Below, in pieces: positions 1 to 5,338 of a stretch of 17,288 nucleotides of DNA; within the stretch, counting starts at the first letter, position 1; every line of letters begins with the position of its first letter. Below the pieces are notes generated by a model. It had not been told where the DNA came from and made no database searches. It was given only the letters and a program-made list of their open reading frames with translations. Source of the DNA: an uncultured Ruminococcus sp. (GTDB lineage Bacteria; Bacillota; Clostridia; Oscillospirales; CAG-272); NCBI GenBank assembly GCA_902797495.1, contig CADBTH010000195.1:1-17288 (forward strand), read 5' to 3'. Both the position numbers and the translations under genes were made by a program.

Positions 1-587
1 CCGCCGATCGCCGCGCCGACTGTTCTGATCTTCCTATTCTTGAAGATCACCAGAGGATATAATATCATAGCGCAGGCGCAAAACAGTGAGATCAGGATAT
101 ACCTCGGCATTGAGAACTGAAAGTCCGAGAAATAGGTGGCATAGGAATCGGCGGTCAAAGCGATCATCGGCAGCAGGATCAGATATCCCCACCACTTGTC
201 CTTTTTCATCCAGTAGCCTATAAAGCCCATCGGGAAGCAAAGGAGCGTCCAGATAAACCAAAATTTATAGTATCCGAACAGGTTCCAGCCCTGCCAGCTG
301 AACGGCACCTGGATCAGATAGACGAGAGGTTGACTGATCAGGAAGAAAACGAAACATTTCAGCGCAGAGTCCAGGTTGGATTTACTGTTCATGATAATGA
401 TTATTCCAAACAGTATCCATACTTCAAACGTTACGGTGATCGTAATGAACGAGGTGTTCTGAAAGATCGGTATTATCGCTATCACGGCGGTAAGCACTCC
501 TGCCGCGACAGCCGATAAGATCAATTTCGGCCAAGTCAGATTGATTCCGCCGAACAACTTTTTGATTGCCTTTATCAAGAGTCTCAT
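1..587 (-). CDS. polytopic membrane protein of unknown function (3' end outside window)
   Basis: I do not recognise the family. The first 195 codons are visible and the gene runs off the left edge without a stop. The start at 587 is supported by GAGGAG about seven bases upstream. After a short basic N-terminus (MRLLIKAIKKLF) there are about six hydrophobic segments, near residues 22-41, 48-66, 77-95, 106-123, 128-145 and 158-176. They are rich in Phe, Trp and Tyr, with short loops such as WMKKDKWW and FKNRKIR, so this is an integral inner-membrane protein. No catalytic motif is visible. It lies 35 bases downstream of the phosphatase gene on the same strand with no terminator between, so it is probably the last visible gene of a four-gene cluster. 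A multispan transporter-like or glycosyltransferase-associated membrane protein is possible but unsupported. Confidence 0.75.
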   Translation of the reverse strand, partial: MRLLIKAIKKLFGGINLTWPKLILSAVAAGVLTAVIAIIPIFQNTSFITITVTFEVWILFGIIIIMNSKSNLDSALKCFVFFLISQPLVYLIQVPFSWQGWNLFGYYKFWFIWTLLCFPMGFIGYWMKKDKWWGYLILLPMIALTADSYATYFSDFQFSMPRYILISLFCACAMILYPLVIFKNRKIRTVGAAIG

Positions 588-622
588 ATTTCAACTCCTC
601 TGCAAATCCGATTTTGTAATGA

Positions 623-1804
623 TTATTTTCCCGTCAGACGGGAGATGAGCAGGTCGATCTGCTCGTCGGTCATACCGCCCGAGATCAGGTATTCGCGCGC
701 GCCGACCGAGAGGTCGCAAGTCGTGATATCGGCGCCGTCTCCCGCGACGCACTGGATCATGGGAGAAAGAACGCTCTCGACGATGACGTCGTAGCGGTCG
801 CTCTGAGACGTTTTGCTGATGCCGTAGTAGTTGTCGTAGGTTATCATATAATCCTCGACGATCTCGTCGTAGGACGCGCCGCAGAGGGCTTCGAGAAGCA
901 TGCAGACAAATCCCGTTCTGTCCTTTCCTTCCGTGCAGTGGACGAGATACGGTCCGTCGTTCTCAGCCATTATTGCAAGTCCGCCTGCGAGCTTTTCTCT
1001 GAACGCCTGAGAGGGGAAGTTCATATTGAGCCCGATCGGCAAAACCTTCATTGTGTTATAGAGGGTGAGGAAGTAGTCGCATGAGAAGTCCTCGTCTTCG
1101 AGATAGTGCGCGATCGTGTCGTCGTAGTCCGCGAGGTCGAGGATGAATTCGACTCCCGCCGCCTCGATGAGATCGTCGACGTACGTCGCTCTGTTGTGCT
1201 GATTGTCGCAGGGGGAAGCGGAACGGAAGAGAACGTTCTCTTCGATCTCGCCCGCGCGTACCGATCTGAAGTTTGCAAATTCCTCGTCGCTGTCGTATTT
1301 TTCGCGGATATCGACGTAGCTGATGTTTCTCGCGTCCTGGACGGGGAGATATTTTCCGCGGCCGAAGAGGGTGATCGTCGCCGTGTCGTCGTCCTTAAGA
1401 CCTGCGACTTCAAAGAGGTCGTCGCCGTTGTTTATCGCGGCCTTGATATAAGGATATCCGTGGTAAGCAATGAGAAGAGGCTCGCCGACGGAGGTGTAGT
1501 ATCCGTTGTAGTAAGGAAGATCTTCCATCACGTAACCGTTCGAGAACGTGACCGTGACGCTGTCGCCGTACTCGAAGCCGAGCGCGTTGAAGTCGTCTAT
1601 CGTGCAGCGGATATACGCTCCTCCGAACTCCGGCTCGTGCTCGATCGTGCAGCCCTCGAGCTTCGGACTCTCTTCCGGTACGGCGGAGTCAGCAGACGTC
1701 TGCGTGTCGGCGGCTGTATCAGCGTCCGAACTTTTGCCGCATCCCGTGAGGAGGGAAGAGCATATCATCAGAATTGCAAAGAGAAGTGAGAGTGCTCTTT
1801 TCAT
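623..1804 (-). CDS. lipoprotein tyrosine/dual-specificity phosphatase (Y_phosphatase3 type) with an N-terminal beta-domain
   Basis: The predicted 393-residue secreted lipoprotein has a signal peptide ending in the lipobox LLTGC, with lipidated Cys22, followed by a Ser/Asp/Thr-rich linker to about residue 50. Residues about 50-155 resemble the C-terminal beta domain of SAM hydroxide adenosyltransferases (GDSVTVTFSNGY, then a Tyr-rich stretch), seen here without the catalytic N-domain. Residues about 175-390 match the bacterial Y_phosphatase3 family. They carry NFRSVRAGEI and LFRSASP at the entrance and the P-loop HCTEGKDRTG (nucleophile Cys290, Arg296), which is the CX5R signature of protein tyrosine or phosphoinositide phosphatases. 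The substrate is unknown; export suggests an extracytoplasmic one. An AGGAGA ribosome site precedes the start. It lies 40 bases after the TPR gene and 35 before the next membrane gene, so it is probably co-transcribed. The phosphatase call is firm; the first domain is a fold guess. Confidence 0.88.
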   Translation of the reverse strand: MKRALSLLFAILMICSSLLTGCGKSSDADTAADTQTSADSAVPEESPKLEGCTIEHEPEFGGAYIRCTIDDFNALGFEYGDSVTVTFSNGYVMEDLPYYNGYYTSVGEPLLIAYHGYPYIKAAINNGDDLFEVAGLKDDDTATITLFGRGKYLPVQDARNISYVDIREKYDSDEEFANFRSVRAGEIEENVLFRSASPCDNQHNRATYVDDLIEAAGVEFILDLADYDDTIAHYLEDEDFSCDYFLTLYNTMKVLPIGLNMNFPSQAFREKLAGGLAIMAENDGPYLVHCTEGKDRTGFVCMLLEALCGASYDEIVEDYMITYDNYYGISKTSQSDRYDVIVESVLSPMIQCVAGDGADITTCDLSVGAREYLISGGMTDEQIDLLISRLTGK

Positions 1805-1844
1805 ATCTGTTCTCCTGTTATGAGTATATTATTTTCGTTTATCG

Positions 1845-2648
1845 TTATTCTGCGGCTGAAGCGGCGGCGCGCTCTCTTGCCACCTTTGCGATCTCGGCGG
1901 ATTCCGCGGCGCACGCAAGACGGCCTCCGTTTTGCGCCACCCACTCGAATTCCTCCACCGCCTTGCTCTTCGCACCGCTTATATAGTGTATCTTCGCGAG
2001 AGTGTATTTTCTCATTACTGTCCTCAGCCTCGTGCTCTCATCGATCTGCTCCGCGATCTTTTCCGCCCTCTCGCAGTTTCCCTTGTAGCACTCGACCTCG
2101 GCCTCGGTCATCTTGTCGAACTTCATCCGCTCCTTTGCGTAATCAGGTAACTTCGACGCCTCCGCCATAGCCCTGTCGTAGCATTCTACGGCGTTCTGCC
2201 TCAGATTCATCAGGCAGTAGAGCGTAGCGAGGTTATACTGAACCGAGATGATCAAATCGGCTCTCTGATCCCCGATCTCGACGGATCTCAGAATATCCTC
2301 CGAGCTCGCGTATTCTCCGGCGAACGCGAGCATCATGGCGCGCATGATCTTCATCCCCGTCTTGTCGACGCGGCGGTTCGCGCATTCGAGATACAGATCG
2401 AGCTCTTCCGCCATCGGGAACGGATCGCACTCTTTGTATAGCTTATCCTCCGCTTTTTTCATGAAAGAGGCGTGGTATTTGCGAAGAGCGAAGGACGTGA
2501 GGAACATCACCGCCATCGCCGCGATACCGGAGTATCCCGCGTACCGGATATCGGAGTAAGTGAGCGCGGTGATAACTCCCCAGACGACGAGCGCCGGGGC
2601 GAGAGTCACGAGCGTTACGTGCTTCAGAGTGAATTTTCTGAAATTCAT
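1845..2648 (-). CDS. membrane-anchored TPR-like protein
   Basis: This is a 267-residue protein with two N-terminal hydrophobic segments (about 11-30 and 36-55) and then a long soluble helical region. Helix pairs resembling tetratricopeptide repeats are visible near residues 100-126, 134-164, 183-202 and 214-243 (YNLATLYCLMNLRQNAVECYDRAM is the clearest, with the spaced Ala/Leu/Tyr pattern). Such repeats normally mediate protein contacts, and nothing suggests catalysis. The topology probably leaves the repeats in the cytoplasm. Its ATG overlaps the stop of the upstream radical SAM gene (ATGA arrangement), so translation is likely coupled. The C-terminus is Ala/Glu rich (ARERAAASAAE). The TPR assignment rests on spacing by eye and could be a divergent helical repeat instead. 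Confidence 0.8.
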   Translation of the reverse strand: MNFRKFTLKHVTLVTLAPALVVWGVITALTYSDIRYAGYSGIAAMAVMFLTSFALRKYHASFMKKAEDKLYKECDPFPMAEELDLYLECANRRVDKTGMKIMRAMMLAFAGEYASSEDILRSVEIGDQRADLIISVQYNLATLYCLMNLRQNAVECYDRAMAEASKLPDYAKERMKFDKMTEAEVECYKGNCERAEKIAEQIDESTRLRTVMRKYTLAKIHYISGAKSKAVEEFEWVAQNGGRLACAAESAEIAKVARERAAASAAE

Positions 2649-3529
2649 GCGTCCTCCTTTCCGAAATCGGGAGTGTATGCGGACGTCGCCGAGCGCTTCG
2701 ACTGGGCGTATCCTTCAAATCCGAGCGAGAGCGCGAAGTCTCTCGCCCGTTCGTACTCAAACGTAGTTATCTTTCTTGAGAGTTCGGGATACCCTTCGTC
2801 GACGAAGGACGGGGTATACTGAGACATCAGACTGAGTATGACGTTCTTCGCGCCGACGGCTTCGTCAACCGTGCGAAGGACCGCCTCGCTGTCGCGCGAC
2901 GCCCCCGGAAGAACGAGGTGACGGACTACGGTACCGCGCTTGAGATACTGCCCTTCAAATCGCGGCGCTCCGGTGATCTTCACCATCTCGCAAAGCGCGG
3001 CGGCGGCGTACTCCGCGTAATCTGCCGCGTGAGAGTATTTCTCCGACAGCGCGGGAGACGAATATTTGAAGTCCGTGAGAAAAACGTCGCAGTAGCCTTT
3101 CAGAGACGCGACGGTCTCCGGCTTTTCGTAGCCCGACGTGTTCCACACGACGGGAATATCGAGCTCATCTTTTATCAGATCGAGCGCCTCGACGATCCTG
3201 TCCGTAAAATGAGTCGGAGTGACGAGGTTTATATTCAGCGCGCCGAGGGATCTGAGGCGAAGCATCTCGTCCGCAAGACGACCGGGCGACATGACTTCTC
3301 CCGCGCCGCCGCGGCTGATCGCTCTGTTCTGACAGTAAACGCACATCAGGGAACAACCCGAGAAGAATATCGCGCCGCTTCCGGCGTCCCCGTCCCCTCC
3401 GGATATACACGGCTCTTCCCACCGGTGGAGCATTATTTTTGCGACTCTCGCCTCACGGCCTTCACCGCAGAAACCGAGTCCGCTTATTCTGTCTGCTCCG
3501 CATTCGCGCGGACATAGCGTGCATCCCAT
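2645..3529 (-). CDS. radical SAM protein, PflX-like (COG1313 type)
   Basis: This 294-residue cytoplasmic radical SAM enzyme is related to pyruvate formate-lyase activating proteins. The cluster-binding motif is CSLMCVYCQN with Cys59, Cys63 and Cys66 (CX3CX2C). The N-terminus carries extra cysteines (CTLCPRECG, C3, C6, C10, and C21). The sequences RWEEPCISG, FFSGC, NINLVTPTHF, NTSGYE and LVLPG are typical of the PflX subgroup, and the length fits. It should bind a 4Fe-4S cluster and cleave S-adenosylmethionine to make a 5'-deoxyadenosyl radical; the substrate of this subgroup is not established. The start lies just before the first CxxC and behind a G-rich ribosome site. It is the first gene of the minus-strand cluster, has its own promoter, and overlaps the TPR gene by four bases. 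No glycyl-radical enzyme is visible beside it. Confidence 0.9.
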   Translation of the reverse strand: MGCTLCPRECGADRISGLGFCGEGREARVAKIMLHRWEEPCISGGDGDAGSGAIFFSGCSLMCVYCQNRAISRGGAGEVMSPGRLADEMLRLRSLGALNINLVTPTHFTDRIVEALDLIKDELDIPVVWNTSGYEKPETVASLKGYCDVFLTDFKYSSPALSEKYSHAADYAEYAAAALCEMVKITGAPRFEGQYLKRGTVVRHLVLPGASRDSEAVLRTVDEAVGAKNVILSLMSQYTPSFVDEGYPELSRKITTFEYERARDFALSLGFEGYAQSKRSATSAYTPDFGKEDA

Positions 3530-3554
3530 ACAGTTCCCCCCAAATCATATACTA

Positions 3555-3583
3555 ATTCTATCATATTATCTTTCCGTCTTCAA
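3555..3583 (-). promoter_or_regulatory. SigA-like promoter of the PflX-like operon
   Basis: On the minus strand, TTGAAG (3578-3583) and TAGAAT (3555-3560) are separated by exactly 17 bases, 26 bases upstream of the 3529 start. The match is four to five of six in each box. It faces away from the peptidase promoter. Confidence 0.6.
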
Positions 3584-3613
3584 GGGAGAAAATCGTCATT
3601 TTTGAAAAAAAGG

Positions 3614-3642
3614 TGGAAATCTGTCGACGTTTGCGATATAAT
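3614..3642 (+). promoter_or_regulatory. promoter of the C39-like peptidase gene
   Basis: A perfect TATAAT lies at 3637-3642, with a weak TGGAAA box at 3614-3619 at 17-base spacing. It is followed by the AAGGAGGAG ribosome site near 3656-3665 and the GTG start at 3673. The -10 box is convincing; the -35 box is poor. Confidence 0.55.
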
Positions 3643-3672
3643 AATATAAATACCGGAAGGAGGAGACGCGAC

Positions 3673-4743
3673 GTGAAGAAGCTCGTGAGATACAGATACG
3701 CCATACTTATCGTCGCTCTCTTTCTGTTTGCGGCAGTTTCCGTTTTCACCGCGTCCGGAGAACGCTTTCTCGACTCGACCGTGTCCGAACTTGACGAGCC
3801 GGAGACGGAAGAGTGCCCCGCGGGGAGCGAAGGCTTTTCCATGTCGGGGCTCGTCGACCTCGAGAACTTCCATTTTTCAAATACGAGATACATAAAGCTG
3901 CTCCCGGGCGGCACTTATAAAGTCGATATCGAGCGCATACCCGAAAACGCGAACGAACGGCTCGTGTGGAAAAGCGAGAACACCGACGTCGCCGTGATCT
4001 CCGGGGACGGCACCATTACCGCCGTCATGCCCGGCGACACGAGGATCACCGCCTCCACCTTTGACCGAAAGGTCAGACGCGCCGCCGTCGTCGAAGTCGA
4101 GAACCTTCCCGATACTATCCTCGACGTGCCGTATATTTCCCAGCTCTTTTACTACCCTAACGGATGCGAGAGCGTCAGTACCGTTATGGCTCTCAATTAC
4201 GCCGGTATCGATATCACGGTAGACGAATTCATCGAAAAATACCTCGATATGAAACCCGTCCCGACGTACGGAAAAGACGGCGTGCTCCGGGGGTACAGCC
4301 CGTGGGACTATTTCCTCGGAGATCCGAGGGATTATACGGGCCTCTGCTGTTACTCTCCGTGCATCATGAACGCTCTCGATAAGTTTGTCGACGGCAGCAA
4401 ATACGAGACGATAGAGCTTCGCGGTGAGCCTCTCGATAAGCTCTGCCGCGACTACATAATGCAGGGAGTCCCTGTCGTTCTTTGGGGAACGATGTATATG
4501 GATCCTCCATATAGCCCGGGCTGGTCCTGGAACGTCACCGGCGGCGACGAGGGAGAAGTCTTCGAGTGGGTCGCGCCGATGCACTGCCTGCTCATGATAG
4601 GATTCGATTCCAATAACTATTACTTCAACGATCCCACCGCCGGAAAGATGGTGGCTTACCGCAAAGCCGACGTCGAGGCGGCGTACGACGGGCTCTATCA
4701 ACAGGCGGTCGTGATACGTCATAAATACACCTCCGAAGATTGA
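3673..4743 (+). CDS. exported Ig-like (Big_2) plus C39-family-like cysteine peptidase
   Basis: I place the start at GTG 3673 because an AAGGAGGAG ribosome site ends about eight bases before it; the longer frame from 3613 has no such site and overlaps the promoter. The 356-residue protein has a basic N-terminus and one hydrophobic segment (about 8-26), a signal anchor or signal peptide. An acidic linker and a group-2 bacterial Ig-like domain follow, at about 74-143 (LVWKSENTDVAVISGDGTI, then PGDTRITA). Residues about 150-350 form a papain-like Peptidase_C39_2 domain. NGCES gives candidate nucleophile Cys165, APMHCLLMIGFD gives His304, and YYFNDP gives the acidic/Asn partner near 319-320. It should act outside the membrane on a peptide or peptidoglycan-linked substrate; the target is unknown. 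No bacteriocin transporter is adjacent, so it is unlikely to be a leader-processing ABC peptidase. It is monocistronic. Confidence 0.85.
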   Translation: MKKLVRYRYAILIVALFLFAAVSVFTASGERFLDSTVSELDEPETEECPAGSEGFSMSGLVDLENFHFSNTRYIKLLPGGTYKVDIERIPENANERLVWKSENTDVAVISGDGTITAVMPGDTRITASTFDRKVRRAAVVEVENLPDTILDVPYISQLFYYPNGCESVSTVMALNYAGIDITVDEFIEKYLDMKPVPTYGKDGVLRGYSPWDYFLGDPRDYTGLCCYSPCIMNALDKFVDGSKYETIELRGEPLDKLCRDYIMQGVPVVLWGTMYMDPPYSPGWSWNVTGGDEGEVFEWVAPMHCLLMIGFDSNNYYFNDPTAGKMVAYRKADVEAAYDGLYQQAVVIRHKYTSED

Positions 4744-4775
4744 CGGAATCCGAACGAAAAAAATCACAAAAAGAC

Positions 4776-4805
4776 TTGACATTGTGACGTCGGATGTGAT
4801 ATACT
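4776..4805 (+). promoter_or_regulatory. tRNA-Ser promoter
   Basis: A perfect TTGACA (4776-4781) and TATACT (4800-4805) have an 18-base spacer and end 24 bases before the mature tRNA 5' end. This is one of the strongest promoters in the window, as expected for a tRNA. Confidence 0.85.
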
Positions 4806-4829
4806 ATCAACCGAGCAATAAAACGACCC

Positions 4830-4921
4830 GGAGAAGTCGCGTAGTTGGTCGAGCGCGCGCGACTGGAAATCGCGTAGGCGTCAAAAGCGTCTCGAGAGTT
4901 CGAATCTCTCCTTCTCCGCCA
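4830..4921 (+). tRNA. tRNA-Ser (anticodon GGA)
   Basis: The acceptor stem is GGAGAAG (4830-4836) with CTTCTCC (4911-4917), then discriminator G and encoded CCA. The anticodon stem CGCGA/TCGCG closes the loop CTGGAAA, giving anticodon GGA (Ser, codons UCC/UCU). A long variable arm built on GGCGTC/GCGTC marks a class II tRNA, and the T-arm is GAGAG-TTCGAAT-CTCTC. The discriminator G and long variable arm are the usual serine identity elements. Confidence 0.97.
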
Positions 4922-4956
4922 ACAAAAAGCACCCCAATAGGGGTGCTTTTTGTTGG
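4919..4956 (+). terminator. rho-independent terminator of tRNA-Ser
   Basis: A perfect 17-bp inverted repeat (4919-4935 with 4940-4956) closes an AATA loop. Its core is GCACCCC/GGGGTGC, with A-tract and T-tract arms that provide the U-run in either direction. The stem begins inside the encoded CCA end. Confidence 0.85.
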
Positions 4957-5290
4957 CATCGGAAGAGATTCGAAAAGGGGGTAACGCGAAGCGTTAGGAA
5001 CTCTCCGGTGGAGAGTTCCGGCCCCCGCGTGCGTGCCGGCGAGCGGCAGCTCGCCGGGCGAATCTCTCCGCAACGCCCGTCCTCGACGGGCGGGCGTTGC
5101 GCGGCGAACGGCTTAGCCGAGACTAAAAGAGGAGCGCTTTGGTAACGCTTGCGTTTTAGTGACTCTCCGGTGGAGAGTCACGGCGGTCGCGGTCGGGGTT
5201 CCCCAAACCGAACGAAGAGAGGTTAGGGGGTTCTCGCGTACGTGCCGGCGAGCGGCAGCTCGCCGGGCGAATCTCTCCTTCTTCGCCAAC
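4957..5290. repeat. tRNA-Ser-linked, hairpin-rich tandem repeat block (no gene)
   Basis: This GC-rich stretch contains no credible gene. Two related units are visible. Unit 1 has a hairpin at 4982-4996 (TAACGC-GAA-GCGTTA), a 10-bp hairpin at 4997-5019, and a 9-bp GC hairpin at 5036-5057, ending in CGAATCTCTCC. Unit 2 has the counterparts at about 5143-5155, 5159-5181 and 5245-5266. The segments 5032-5069 and 5241-5278 are identical over 38 bases and differ by one base over 44. A further GC hairpin lies at 5070-5100. Each unit ends in the T-arm 3' half of the adjacent tRNA-Ser (CGAATCTCTCC), and GGAAGAGATTCG at 4961 is a near inverted copy of it. The structure is seen directly; the role (mobile element remnant, structured RNA, recombination site) is unknown. 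Confidence 0.8.
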
Positions 5291-5301
5291 AAAAAGCACC
5301 C
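5268..5301 (+). repeat. direct repeat of the tRNA-Ser 3' end and terminator arm (att-like)
   Basis: These 34 bases match 4901-4934 at 33 positions; the only difference is C4916 versus T5283. The copied part is the T-loop/T-stem 3' half, acceptor 3' strand, CCA and first terminator arm. It is not a complete tRNA: nothing resembling the 5' half precedes it. The two copies are offset by 367 bases. Confidence 0.85.
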
Positions 5302-5315
5302 GTACGGGTGCTTTT
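5292..5315. terminator. bidirectional terminator between the tRNA-Ser repeat block and the SpoIIE-type gene
   Basis: This is a perfect 24-base palindrome built from AAAAGCACCC and GGGTGCTTTT around GTAC. On the minus strand it is followed by TTTTTGTTGG and sits 24 bases after the stop of the SpoIIE-type gene, so it probably ends that transcript. On the plus strand it is followed by CATTTTTG. Confidence 0.7.
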
Positions 5316-5338
5316 CATTTTTGCCGTAAATCGGCGTT

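Noticed and set aside
34..261. 75-codon minus-strand frame at the left edge
   Set aside because: It is in a different frame from the membrane protein that starts at 587 and stays open to the window edge with a good ribosome site.
631..643. CCCGTC/GACGGG inverted repeat at the end of the phosphatase gene as terminator
   Set aside because: It lies inside the coding end, lacks a T-run, and the next gene follows after 35 bases.
1106..1789. 227-codon plus-strand frame
   Set aside because: It is antisense to the phosphatase gene and has a repetitive Arg/Val/Glu composition; no initiation signal.
4807..5073. 88-codon minus-strand frame across tRNA-Ser
   Set aside because: It overlaps the tRNA and its terminator and is made of repeat sequence.
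5240..5290. second complete tRNA-Ser behind the first
   Set aside because: Only the T-arm 3' half and acceptor 3' strand are present; D-arm, anticodon arm and acceptor 5' strand are missing.
4957..5290. CRISPR-like array
   Set aside because: Only two copies of unequal length and spacing are present, without spacers or cas genes.
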